From NCBI GenBank assembly GCA_951799425.1, contig OX637391.1:54163069-54227068 (forward strand): 64,000 nt of DNA, given 5' to 3'. The position numbers were made by a program, and so were the translations under genes. Of the stretch, positions 23,701-34,434 are shown piece after piece. This stretch comes from Ilex aquifolium (Eukaryota > Streptophyta > Magnoliopsida > Aquifoliales > Aquifoliaceae). Under the pieces are notes generated by a model. That model saw only the letters and a program-made list of their open reading frames with translations. It was not told the origin of the DNA and ran no database searches. Every line of letters begins with the position of its first letter. Within the stretch, counting starts at the first letter, position 1.

Positions 23701-24565
23701 ATAGTTGATTTATTATTTACAATAAAATAAGATTTACCTGTTGGAAAGTTTGATTTATCGTAGACTCTGGGCACAGTGAATGCTTGTGATCTACAAGTAA
23801 ATTCTTATATTTATTCAGATAATTCATTAATTATAACTTGTGATGTTTTCATATTATCACAACTAAATATTTCGATTGGGATCACTCCTTAGCTAAATCT
23901 CAGTTGAGTTCGAAAATTGGATTATTAATAATTGTCATGTGGATTTGAAATGGTATCTTTGATGCTTTAGTATTTCAATTATTGTTTTTATTCAAATAAC
24001 TTTTGTTCTTTTGAACAAACAAATTTCTCTAAATAATTTTCAAACCAATTTTATTTTTATTTTTTTCTTACGTTTTAAGTTTTCTCAATTCCTTATGGTT
24101 CGACCTCGGATTTCCGAGTATTATATTACTTCGCACAACCTACACTTTGGTGATACAGAACTTGTGGCAACCCGCGAGAGGGCCGCTAAGTTGGAGGCTA
24201 ATGACGAGGTTACCCGCTTGAGAGCGGAGGCAAAGTTTGAGGCGGTTCGTGAGAGGGTTTCTCGAGCTGAGACGGATCTGCGATTCGCCCGTGAGAGGGT
24301 TGCCAAAGACGAGGCTGATTCAGAGGGTGACTTCACAGATGCCTTCTTTGACAGTTACGAGGAGCTTAGGGGGAAAATTTTGGTTGCCTTTCCTAATATT
24401 GACTTCTCAGGGTTTGTTTCATATGAGGCGTCACTGAGTGATGATGATGATGGTGATGAAGATGGAGACTCTGATGGTGGAGTAGAGGATGACGAGGAGG
24501 AGGGCGACTGCAGTGAGAGTAGTCAGAGTATTGAGGACTTTTGGTTTTTTTTTTTTAGCAGATAG
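20718..24565 (+). pseudogene. Antisense extra ORF (gypsy-type putative transposon protein) with introns
   Basis: From ATG 20718 the frame encodes a Gly/Ala-rich leader (two internal stops) and continues to 21236. After a frameshift, the frame through 21287-21496 shows GRLSPNGWTVLLEFLALW and NRNWYYF, resembling the Pfam family called putative gypsy-type transposon (PF04195). GT-AG intron candidates lie at about 21587-21638 and 22315-22379; the second joins ...EGLAQ to VFATSV. A Pro/Ala/Ser-rich linker and a coiled coil of ELVA(T)RERA(A)-type repeats follow, continuing after the nested repeat (22762-24157) to an acidic C-terminus (DDDDGDEDGD) ending at 24565. This is the type of protein found as an extra antisense ORF in Tat-lineage Gypsy elements; its role is unknown. 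Stops and frameshifts mean this copy is broken. Confidence 0.7.
22762..24157 (+). repeat. Nested LTR-like repeat, plus-oriented copy
   Basis: Interrupts the coiled-coil region of the antisense ORF. It begins tgattaaccatcaaaagtg and ends near gcacaacctacactttgg. It is the inverse of the repeat at 26529-27803 over almost its whole length, sharing for example gattttctagtttgata, ggcttctttttggaaagg and ggttcgacctcgga. It looks like a solo LTR, but no matching 5-bp target duplication was found, so exact ends are uncertain. Confidence 0.65.
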
Positions 24566-24739
24566 ACAGTGTCAGACTATGCTCTAACTTTTGTAATAGT
24601 GGCCTTTGCCTTTCAGAGTCTAAACAGGACTTCTGGGAGGGCGACAACGTGTCCTGGTCGCATGGGTGGCTAGGGCGCCTACCTGGGGCGCTTGGGTGTC
24701 TGTTTCTAGTGGCTGGACCTCTGGTGAGGCTTCTTGGGT

Positions 24740-26515
24740 GTCTTGTGGAGATGTTGAAGGTCTGCAACACTCCCCTACCGGCGGTGTGAGCTCGAAAACG
24801 AAATCTGTCAGGGCTTATGCCTTGATGGCTTCCCTCGACTAGTATTGTACATCGAACTCGCCCAGCTCCACTGCCCACTTGAGGAGTCTTCTAGAAACAT
24901 TTACTTTCCCAGAATTCTCTTCAAAGGCTGATCCGTGACAACGACGATAGTATGACTCTGGAAGTAGTGCTAGAGACGCCTTGTTGTTAAGCTCAGGCCG
25001 AGCGCTAGCTTTTCTAGCCCTGAATATCTTACCTAAGCTCCTCGATATGCCCTACTTACGTAGTAGACGGGTCTCTGTACCCCTTTCATTATCTCTGATA
25101 AGGATGGAGCTCAATGCAGACGGGGAGGCGGAGAGGTATATGTATAAGATTTCTCCTAGCATGGCATGAGAAAGGAAAGGGGGTGCAACTAGATAAGGTT
25201 TTAATTTTTGGAAAGCCTCCTCTGCATCAGGTCCCCACTTAAAAGCCTTCCAAATGATTCTGAAGAAGGGTAAGCACTTGTCTGTAGATTTGGAGACAAA
25301 TCTATTGAGGGCTGCAATTCTCCCATTGAAGCGCTAGAGCTCCTTGATTGTGGTGGGCGACCTCATATCCAGGATGACTTTGATTTTATCTGGATTTGCC
25401 TAAATTCCCCTTTGGTTGACCATGAAACCCAAGAATTTTCCTGATCCGACACCAAAGGCGCACTTCTCAGGGTTCAGTTTCATGTGGTACGATCTGAGAA
25501 CATCAAATGTCTCCTATAGGTGGTCTACGTGGTCCGTTGTGGCGGGGCTCTTTACCAACATGTCGTCCACATACACCTCCATTGTCCTTCCAATTTGTGA
25601 CCGGAACATCTTGTTCACCAGTCATTGGTATGTTGCTCCTGCATTTTTTAGTCCAAAGGGTATGACCCTGTAGCAGTAAGTTCCTTTTGGAGTGATGAAA
25701 AATGTCTTCTCCTGATCTGGGGGATATATGCTGATCTGGTTATATCCAGAATATGCATCCAAGAAGGTGACCATCTTATGACCAGCAGTGGCGTCGATGA
25801 GGATGTCGATTCGCAGCAACAGGTAGCTGTCCTTAGGACATGTCTTATTGAGCTCACTGAAGTCGACGCAAAGGCGCCACTTTCCACCAGCCTTGGTCAC
25901 CATTACCACATTTTATAGCCAAACCGGATACGCTACTTCTCTAACTACCCCATTTTCTATTAGTTTTTCCACCTCCTTGTCCATTACTTGCTCTCTTTTA
26001 GTGGAGACACTCCTCAACTTTTGATGAACAGGCTTATAATAGGGATTTGACATTGAGGCGGTGGGTGGCGAACTCAGGTTTGATGCCTTGGAGGTCCTCA
26101 TGTGACCATGCAAAGACATCCATATTTCGCCTGAGAAAATCTATGAGTTGGCTGGGCTAGATCCTCAAGAAGATAGGAGTCAATGTACACCATCATCTCT
26201 GGAAACTCCTCGTCTAGGACCACTAGTGTGAGTTCTTCCACTGGCACTCATCTCTCCAGTGTGTCATCATCTCTGGGATCAAGCACCTCCACCTATAGGG
26301 CTTCTCGTGGCTTCCTGACCCTCATGGAGGAGACGTAGCATTCTCTTGCCGAAACCTGATATCCTCGAACCTCTCCAATTCTAGCTGGGGTTTGAAAACG
26401 GAGGATGAGATGGTAAGTGGAGGGTACCGCTCTTCGGGTGTTAAGTGCGGGTCGCCCTAGGATAACTTTGTAGGCCAATGGGCAATCTATCACCAAGAAG
26501 TTCACCATCACTGCT
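24740..26515 (-). pseudogene. Gypsy pol fragment: protease end, reverse transcriptase, truncated RNase H
   Basis: Reading on the minus strand from 26515: VNFLVIDCPLAYKVILGRP (end of the protease region). Then reverse transcriptase words KTCPKDSYLLLRIDILIDAT, YSGYNQISIYPPDQEKTFF and GLKNAGATYQ (25640-25900), the catalytic YVDDML box (about 25553-25590) and [11 protein letters not shown] (about 25430-25480). RNase H remnants VSRRLLKWAVELGEFDVQY and LTDFVFELTPP follow (24750-24910). Stops and frame changes break the reading, so no enzyme can be made. Integrase is not found downstream. Protease, RT and RNase H would be cut from one polyprotein in an intact element. Confidence 0.88.
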
Positions 26516-26528
26516 ACAACTTTAGAAT

Positions 26529-27803
26529 TGATTACCCAAGTGTAGGTTGTGCAAAGTAATATAATACTCGGGAATCCGAGGTCGAACCACAGGGAATTGT
26601 GAAAACTTAGAACACAAAGAAAAATAAAAGAAAATTATTTTGAAATAATTGTTGTATAGATTTTGAAATTAGAAAAAAATAAATTTAATTTTTAAAATAA
26701 TAATTGAAAAATACTAAAGTATCAGGTACTCCCTCTCAAATCCATACAATAATGATTAAAGACTTAGTTTTTAACCTTAGACAAGAATCAAATGTCGGTT
26801 GATTCAAGTCACCAAGTTTAGCAATAAAACCAAGAGAACACATTTGTTTATAATCAAAAGATTATTTAGGAACCTGAATAATCATCCAATTATATTATTC
26901 TGTGAAATAATGATAATCAACTTAAGCATGAAATAACCAGTTATTTGACTCGTAGGGAAATTCAAGCAATCAATGTACATGGTACAATGACTCAAGGATT
27001 TTTACAGAGCAAAAATTTTGCTAAGAAATCAAAAGTTGAATTAACAAAATATCACATACCATTAAACTCATAAGTCAATAACATTACCGTACTTCATTGA
27101 GAGGTCCTCCCCTAGCCCTATCTAAACCTTTTAGTCAAACATGACGAACTAAAATAAAAAGATAGGAAAAGAATAATAATCCCATGCATAAAATCCTAGG
27201 TACAGGTAAAAGATATAAGGTTGGATTGAGAGGAATTTTTTTCCAAAAAGAAGTATTGTAAGGTCAAATCTCATGCATAAAATCTTTGGGTCCGCGGGTA
27301 CAAAATATGTCCATACTTCGAGCTTGAATTTCGCGTATTTAGAGGTTGAATCATGAAATTTTCGTGAAATAAACTTTTGTAGCCCTTGAAGTCTGATTTC
27401 CAACCCCATAAAAATTAGGTCAATCCGATATCAGAGTCAAAAGTTATGATTAAAATACTGAAAATGTGTCAAATCCTTATCTTCTATGATGTTTTCATAA
27501 TCCAACTTTAAATGAGTTTTCTTCTAACTTGGACTCTTATAAGGATTAAATTGCTGATTTATCTTCAAGTCTTACTCATGATTCTTCAATTCTTATCAAT
27601 TGTGATTCTTTCTCTAGTGATTGTTTCACTTGTCTTATCCATTATTACTTTAAATCAATCAATTTACCTGCAAAATAAACCAAACAACTAGAAAAAATAT
27701 CAAACTAGAAAATCAAGGAATTTAACACATTTAATCACAAATAATATGCAATTAACCAATCATTAAATATAATAAAATAACACTTTTTATGGTTAATTAA
27801 TCA
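26529..27803 (-). repeat. Nested LTR-like repeat, minus-oriented copy inside the protease region
   Basis: About 1275 bp, inverse of 22762-24157. In plus orientation it starts tgattacccaagtgtagg and ends ggttaattaatca. It splits the Gypsy protease coding region: the active-site part lies at 27.8-28.0 kb and the ILGRP part at about 26.45 kb. The two inverted copies, about 2.4 kb apart, could pair in RNA or recombine. Confidence 0.65.
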
Positions 27804-27829
27804 CCGTGGAGCTTTAGGGTGTTGTGCCG

Positions 27830-28050
27830 ACGGTGACTGACAGGGTGATGGGCTGCAGCCTCTCCCTTACAAGGCGGAGCTTGTCATTGGCTTTTGCGAA
27901 TAGGATGTCCGCAGAGCTCCCACTGTCCACGAGAATCCTCCGTACTTGAAAATTGGCAATAGTCATAGTTTACACCAGTGGATTATCATGGGGTGCTGAA
28001 TTCCTTCCAAGTCCTTGTATGAAAAGGAGATGATCTCTCCATCTCCCTAT
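27830..28050 (-). pseudogene. Gypsy protease active-site fragment
   Basis: On the minus strand the translation reads [20 protein letters not shown] followed by DILF, then [28 protein letters not shown] is the retropepsin active site (D-S/T-G) of plant Gypsy elements. An in-frame stop lies just upstream and the domain is cut by the nested repeat ending at 27803. It would have matured the Gag-Pol polyprotein. Confidence 0.8.
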
Positions 28051-29682
28051 TTTTGTGACTTGGATGGGCACAGGTCATCGGCATGCCTAGCCTTTCTGGC
28101 GTGGGCTTTTACGGCGAAGTGGGATTCACCTCCTCCTAGGAGCCCTCCGAAGATGGTTTGAATTTCTCCAAGAGGTTGCTGGTCATCCTGATTGTTAGCT
28201 GGTGGTACTATTTGGCCTTTACCAGCCACATACTTTCGTAGCTGGCCGTTCTGCATGAGTTCCTCAATCTATCTTTTAAGCTCATAGCAATCGTCGGTGT
28301 CATGGTCGTGGTTGCGATGGAAACGACAGTACTTGTTTGGATTCCTGCGATTTGGGGGAGACTTAATTCTTCTTGGCCACCTCACCGCTGGGTCATCCTG
28401 GATTTGAAGTAGGATGTGCCCAACAGAGGCGTTGAGCCGCGTGAAGATTTGCTGCTCTCTTTGAGGGGCAAGGCTAAATCGGTATTTGGCGGGCACCCTT
28501 TCTATCCTGCCTCGTTTGTTTTCACATTCCCTCTTGTTGTCCCGATCTCTTTATTTCCTTTTCTCCCCTGTTGAGGACTCACCTCGCCTAGCCCTGGTGA
28601 TGTCATCAGCATTCATGTACTTTTGAACTTTTGTCAATAGTTCTGGCATGCTCTTTGGTGGGTGCTTCATTACTGAGTAGAGGAAACTTGATGAGCGGAG
28701 GCCTCCCAGGAAGGCTGTCATGGTGACCTTATCATCGGGCTCCTCAATCTGGAGGACCTCCTTGTTAAAACGAGTGAGCTAACTCCTTAGACTCTCATCT
28801 CGATCCTGCTTTATGCTGAGTATGTGGGTGACAGGCTTCTAGTGTCGGCGTCCTCCGATGAAATGTGCCACAAAAGATCTGCTTAGTTCGGCAAAGGAGC
28901 CTATGGAGGCTAGGAAGAGCTTGGCGAACCACTGTCGGGCAGATCCCTTCAGGGTAGTTGGGAAGGCCCTACACATGATTTCGTCAGGAACGTTGTGAAG
29001 GCTGCATCAAGGATTTGTAGGTGTCGAGGTGATCTAGCATGTCTTTTGTGCCATCAAAGGCACCCACCAATGGCATTTTGAATTTCTGATGGAGAGGGTA
29101 ATTTGCCACATCGGCCACAAAAGGCGTGTTAGTACGCCTCACCAAGTATTTAACCGTTTCAAGTCCTTGGGCCTTCATAGCATTGAAGATATCACCCAGT
29201 TGGTTCTGCACTTCTTTTATCTTCTCATCCCACTGATTGGGAACTCCCTTGGAAACGTCATGGAAGTTGCTCTCATGGTCCACAATTTGATTTTCCCCCT
29301 TATCCTCTTGGAAAAGAGGATCTCCAACATGGAAATAAGGAGCTAGAGGAGGAGAATGAGCTACCCCGTGGCGTTGATAAGGGGCTCCACTCAAGGGGGC
29401 GCCCAAAGGGGACCTGGCGAGTGGCCCGATGGTGGGCGCCGAACTGAGGACCTCCTTGGTGCCTTGGGTGAGGGGCTCCCCTGGCTTGATGTTTTCCCGG
29501 CTGTTACCTCTTTGCCCAGCGAGCATCAACTGCAGGATTTACTGGTTTTGGTTTACTAGTAGTTGCATTGTTTCCAACATCTGCTGCGGGTTTGGAATAT
29601 GATTGGCTGGCGGAGGGGCAACCTCTTCCTCACATGGTGGATCATCCTCGGGCTAATTCATGGATCTAGTGGTGATCGCCAT
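28047..29682 (-). pseudogene. Gypsy gag, frameshifted
   Basis: The start is probably ATG at 29682 (MAITTRSMN), with a stop soon after. The long open part 29529-28984 carries KFKMPLVGAFDGTKDMLDHL; after a frame change come LKGSARQWFAKL and FVAHFIGGRR (28860-28960), which define the retrotransposon Gag domain. A zinc-knuckle-like segment, CRFHRNHDHDTDDCYELK (about 28270-28330), follows, then a linker with IQTIFGGLLGG (about 28130-28170). The Gag core aligns by eye with that of the TR-GAG element at 9631-10872, indicating the same lineage. Gag normally assembles particles around the element RNA; this copy is broken. Confidence 0.85.
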
Positions 29683-29743
29683 TGATACAGAAAGAAAGGT
29701 GATTGGGTGAAAACTTTGTCGTTTCCCACAGACAGCGCCAAAC

Positions 29744-30322
29744 TGATGATGCACAAATTGATTTTATGTACCACCTGTCAAGTAATTAATGCAGTAAATA
29801 AATAAGGAGAGAGTCAACGCAAGCAAAACACAATTTAAGTGATTCGGTCAAGGTGACCTACTTCATTGTGAAGGGCTAGGATGGCCTGAGTATTTTATTA
29901 CTTCAAGGAGTGTTGGGTGCTGAAGTGTGAGTAATCAGCGAGATACAAGATGTGAGAGATGCCCCCCCATGTGTAGGCGGAACTTACAATTTATAGGCGT
30001 CTCCTAACAGATTGAGGCGCCTTATCAGTAACATAAATGCTGATTTGATGGAGTGGGCGTCATCCTCACAACAGATGAGACAGTTGCAGAGAGGGCGTGG
30101 AGATCTCCTCAAGACCTAGTCTCAAGATGGCGTGGCAGACCTCCTCACTCCAGGATGGCGTGAATGAGGCTCTCGTTGCTGACTCCTTGACTTTAGGATG
30201 GCGTGACTCTCGGGACTTTGGTGAGCCTGACTAGATCTGGGTCTCTTCCGAGGCGGATCCACTGAGGCTTGTCTAGGCCAGGCCCACTATCTGAGTTGGG
30301 GCTGATCTGGGCCGGGCCATCA
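29744..30322 (-). repeat. 5' LTR of the Gypsy element
   Basis: 579 bp; in minus orientation it begins TGATGGCCCGGCCC and ends GTGCATCATCA. Target duplication TAATC follows at 30323-30327. A primer site, gtttggcgctgtctgtggga in minus orientation, abuts it (about 29722-29743), proving this is the 5' end. The LTRs differ much more than those of the TR-GAG element. Confidence 0.9.
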
Positions 30323-30327
30323 TAATC

Positions 30328-31159
30328 CTTAGTTTTATCCTGCTTGAGCTTCAATGTACGAAGATTGTGAACGGGCATTTTAAATAAAAAAAACATAGAA
30401 AATTACGTGATTTGTTATATACCTCGAATATCCTAACCTAAACATTTGACCTTGGCACCCGACAATAGATATCTTTGATCAACTCTTGGATGTAGCTCTA
30501 CTTCACTTTGCTCTGTTGCACTACGTTCTGATCCATACCAATTTCACCACAAACAACCATTAGACTCCGAGACCTATAAGTATGGGTAATCTATGGGTTA
30601 AGCTCCCCTCTGATTTCTAAACAATTTTGTATGATCATCCAATTCACTTTAAATAATGAGAATTTGTCAATATCTATTCATTTTGAATTTTAAAAATTAA
30701 AGTACTTTTTAAATGGTGACATAAAAAAAATTCTTATCATTCAAAAAAAATTGGAGAATACACCAATTATAGTAATGGACATGTATCAAACCAGCCAACC
30801 ATCATGGGACCCTTGGTTGTATGAGCTGACCATTATGGAACCCCTCGAAGAATTGGCCAAAAAAAAAACAGTACTACTAATAACAATGACTGTGTAATAA
30901 ACTAGTAAATTCCAATGGTGCAACTACACAAAAAGATCCAAATGAAAGCAACCATACTCCATCTTCCAAAACCACCAAGAAGACTTTTTCAGCTCAGCCT
31001 TTTCTCTTTTGCATTAGATTCTCTAGTTCCTTTCATGCATTCAATTTGAAGACCTCGTCCTCCTATATGTATCTCTTTCACCTCCATTAGAATTCCATTA
31101 AAAACCTAACCCAACTCTTCTCTCTCTCTCTCTCTCTTTGTGTGCTTGAAGTGAATTAC
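30328..31159. other. Upstream region of the SUPERMAN-like gene
   Basis: No gene was found. A pyrimidine-rich CT repeat at about 31119-31138 lies in the probable 5' UTR. A weak TATA-like tatatgtatc is at about 31065. No unusual cis-element cluster was noticed. Confidence 0.45.
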
Positions 31160-32032
31160 ATGGACCAATACTCACAGTACTTGATGTGGGTGAGGAGCAA
31201 ACAAATTCCGAATTCAAACTGTCAAGCATCGTTGAATTCACCCAGCAACTCGTGGGAAGAACAGGCCTTCGCTGAAGACGCTGCGGGTCCTCTTGGGGGA
31301 TTCATATGGCCTCCCAGATCCTATTCTTGTAGCTTCTGTAAACGAGAATTCAGGTCTGCTCAAGCCCTAGGTGGTCACATGAATGTCCACAGGAGGGATA
31401 GAGCTAGGCTCAAGCAATCTCTTAGCCCACAAAGTGAAGTTCTTGACACTCAAAACCATAACCAGAGTCTCTCGAAATCATTGGGGACTCAATACCCATA
31501 TCAGATTTTCACCCCAGATTCTAATTCTAACCCTAGTTTTGTAACATCACCTGTCTCATCTTCTAGGATTTCAGCCTTGTCCACTTTGAAGAATTTCAAT
31601 GAAAATAATACCTCTATGTTCCCTTTTTCTTCCTCTATTCTTCATGAAACCCCAAAGGAATTTCCTTATTCTTTGCCTCCTTCTTGGTCAGATTCTGAGG
31701 CAGTTACGCTTGTTAGTGTTTCAGATTCAAAAGCTGCATGTGAGAAGACCAGAAGGAAAGAAGAATCTGTATTACTGGGTCATGATAACTCTGTTGAAAC
31801 AAATTTGACTGTGGGCTTGAATTTGGCAGTTTCCCAAAATCTATCTGATGGTGATGAGACGATCAAATACAAGAGACTAAAGAGAAGTGCTGTGTCATCA
31901 TTGCCTTTGTTCCTCAGACCATGTTCAAGTAATTTATTTCCTTTCCCGTCAGAGGTTTTAGGACTCAAGACCAGTTCTATGGAGGACATAGATCTTGAGC
32001 TCAGGCTAGGTGATCCACCAGCAGTGAAGTAG
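31160..32032 (+). CDS. SUPERMAN-like C2H2 zinc finger transcriptional repressor
   Basis: Intronless, 290 residues, starting at ATG 31160 ([10 protein letters not shown]). An upstream in-frame GTG at 31142 is not needed. One C2H2 finger occupies residues 57-77 (C57, C60, H73, H77) with the plant-specific QALGGH helix. It sits in the context [20 protein letters not shown] and is followed by basic [13 protein letters not shown], the hallmark of the SUPERMAN subfamily. Near the C-terminus DLELRL (about 278-283) is an EAR motif, known to recruit TOPLESS-type corepressors. The middle is Ser-rich and probably disordered. By family, the protein binds DNA in the nucleus through one finger and represses genes in organ or cell proliferation programmes. 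Single exon and length fit the family. The exact orthologue (RBE, ZFP10/11-like or other) cannot be chosen from sequence alone. Confidence 0.93.
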   Translation: MDQYSQYLMWVRSKQIPNSNCQASLNSPSNSWEEQAFAEDAAGPLGGFIWPPRSYSCSFCKREFRSAQALGGHMNVHRRDRARLKQSLSPQSEVLDTQNHNQSLSKSLGTQYPYQIFTPDSNSNPSFVTSPVSSSRISALSTLKNFNENNTSMFPFSSSILHETPKEFPYSLPPSWSDSEAVTLVSVSDSKAACEKTRRKEESVLLGHDNSVETNLTVGLNLAVSQNLSDGDETIKYKRLKRSAVSSLPLFLRPCSSNLFPFPSEVLGLKTSSMEDIDLELRLGDPPAVK

Positions 32033-32929
32033 ATTACACCTACAAATGCTTTTAGAAAAAGAAAGAATGGAAGTTTTCATTTGCTTTCTTTTCTTTGATC
32101 CTTAGATCCAACATAGACAGGTAAAAAAGCCTCTTGTGTACTTCATAAATTTTAGAATGAAATCTCTTGTGGTTCTTTTACAAATTTCATGTTTGAACTG
32201 TTAAGGCCATAAAGATTAAGATGGAAGATTGGACTATCCTCTGATATGACCAAATTACATTTGGTTCAAATAATCGGAATCAAACAAACAAAACCTTTTT
32301 CCTGTTTAATTGGATCGGCTATTATGAGTTTTTCTCGCCATTCCAAGGAGTATATGCATGTCCGATCATATTATAAGCAATCATAGTAGTCAATTTGTTC
32401 ATTGTTGCTTTCACAATCAGACATGATAGTTTTTTCTATCACCCTGAGAAACAGGAATTATGTAAATTCAGTGTTAAAGTTGTAACGTGCAATCCACCAG
32501 AATCCGAGGGAAAGAAGTTAATGTCCTAACAATAGTAGTTGAATAATACGGTTTTCAAAAATTTCGGAAACACCATGGTTCCCATAGGCCGCAACATATA
32601 TAGTTCTATCTACGAATGTTAGGTTTCAACTACGAAAAGATGGATATTAATCTGTTCACTGTACACAAATATTTGGTTTTTTCAAATCCTAGTTTTGAAA
32701 ATCTAATCTTATAGAGTATATGAGAAATGTTCCATGATAATAACATATCAAAATAGAAATTCGTCCTTTACAACTGAATCAAACAGTGAGATGCAAGAGA
32801 GGAGACTAGTTATTTTGTTGAGCTTTGAATATCTCTCAATTTTTTTTCAAGTAATGCTCTCAAGAACCAACATAACCAAAAATCAGATTAATGATTCTAA
32901 TAAGAATTGATACCAGCATGCTAGGAGAG

Positions 32930-32975
<46 letters not shown>

Positions 32976-34396
32976 CTGTGTCGGATTTAAGTGGCGGAAG
33001 AACTGACAGTAAACTGACACTAAATATGTTCAGAGACATCCAATAGGACTAACAGTAAAGGACAGATCTCACAATAGGAGTTGCCCTTTTTACCTGTATC
33101 GTTACCATCATCATAGTTGCAGTTTTGACAGTTTCTCGAGTAAACCAAGGTTTCCATATTCCTTAATTATTACGCTTAATTTCTCACTATCAATCTTCCA
33201 AAAAAGCCACCAACTCCTAGAGTTAATTCAACACGGATGACTGACCAAAAAAAATAAAAAAATTCCACACGGATAAGACGACTAATATATCACCGATTGA
33301 TTCATTTATAGACTACAGACTAACATTAAAAAAACTTTACCACTAACATATAGACTAGTATTAAAAAAAAAATGCACAAAAATGATTTATACTAGTACTA
33401 TATTGTCCATTGATTCATTTAAAGTTGTAAACTCTTAAAATAATAAAAGAAGAACACTATATATATGTCAAATTTGAGGCATAATATAGAAAAATAAATT
33501 TTTTTTTTGGTTCCAAAATTAGACCCCTTAAAGGCGTTTTTTTTTTTTTGGAATAACAGGATAAAGTATTGCAGCATATAACCCTTAAATAATCCTGTAA
33601 CGAGAGACATATCATATCAATGGCACTATTTGCGCAACTTTTGTTTTTGCATTTGTATGTATGCAATACAATACAAATGTACAACATATATTCTATGACA
33701 AAAATATGTATTAGGAATACCTATTTTACTCTCAAGTCTCAACACCCAACCCTAAAGAACCTACACTGTTCTATAATTTCTAAACCCCTATAAACGGTAG
33801 CTATAGTACGTAGACACCAGTTGGTACCGAAGGTTCTTGCAGAATTCACGGCGTTTGCTCATGCAGTGCTGTTTCTCTTCCGGTCTTTTTGAGGAAAATT
33901 GATGTAACATAACATTTGACTTAATGGGTTTTGCATAGAAACTGAGGAAATGGCCATATATGGTGGGAATTAATGTTATCCAACAAATTTCTTCCATTAT
34001 AGGATGGTCATTGAAGAGGGCTTTGATTATTTTGAGGTGAGAGAGAGAGAGAGTTTGGAGGGTGCAATGCAAAAGGTGTCAAGTACACAGGAAGCAACAA
34101 TGTTCACTTAGGTCTCTTTAAAGATCTTTGAGAAATATGGTTTGATGAGATGAGTTTTTTTGCTGGAACAGTTTAACAACTAGCTAGCGAGGTCTGAGAA
34201 TGTGTCCTGAGGTTTTAAGGGCGCAGTGACAGAGTCAGAGATGCACATGAAGCATGAAATGTCTGTTTCTCTGTTGTTTTCAAAGAATTATAAAGGAATT
34301 CATTAGGGAATGAAGAAAGTTGTTTTCAGCTTTCGTGGGGTTTTTGGGTTGTAGCGAAACATCACTCTCTGGCTTGGTTAGTGTGTGTGTGTGTGT

Positions 34397-34434
<38 letters not shown>

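Larger units (their letters stand above)
19919..30322 (-). mobile_element. Complete but decayed Ty3/Gypsy element (Tat-like) with antisense extra ORF
   Basis: Reading on the minus strand: 5' LTR (30322-29744), primer binding site, gag, protease, reverse transcriptase, truncated RNase H, an antisense extra ORF, and a shortened 3' LTR (20379-19919). An exact 5-bp duplication TAATC flanks the whole element (19914-19918 and 30323-30327), so all of it descends from one insertion. Integrase is missing: after the RNase H remnant at about 24.75 kb there are only about 200 bases before the antisense ORF. Two inverted 1.3-1.4 kb LTR-like repeats are nested inside. Many stops and frameshifts show it is old. 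Gag and primer site resemble those of the young TR-GAG element at 8985-12543. The extra ORF in antisense between pol and the 3' LTR matches descriptions of Tat-lineage elements. Confidence 0.9.

Noticed and set aside
24555-24878. 107-codon minus-strand ORF as integrase
   Set aside because: No zinc-binding HHCC or DDE motif; the RNase H remnant is read in a different frame here.
22762-27803. Inversion of the segment between the two nested inverted repeats
   Set aside because: The aORF and pol fragments between the repeats have the same orientation as those outside, and swapped flanks do not restore target duplications.
33788-34072. 94-codon ORF on minus strand next to the SUPERMAN-like gene
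   Set aside because: No recognisable family and GA-microsatellite at one edge; likely chance.
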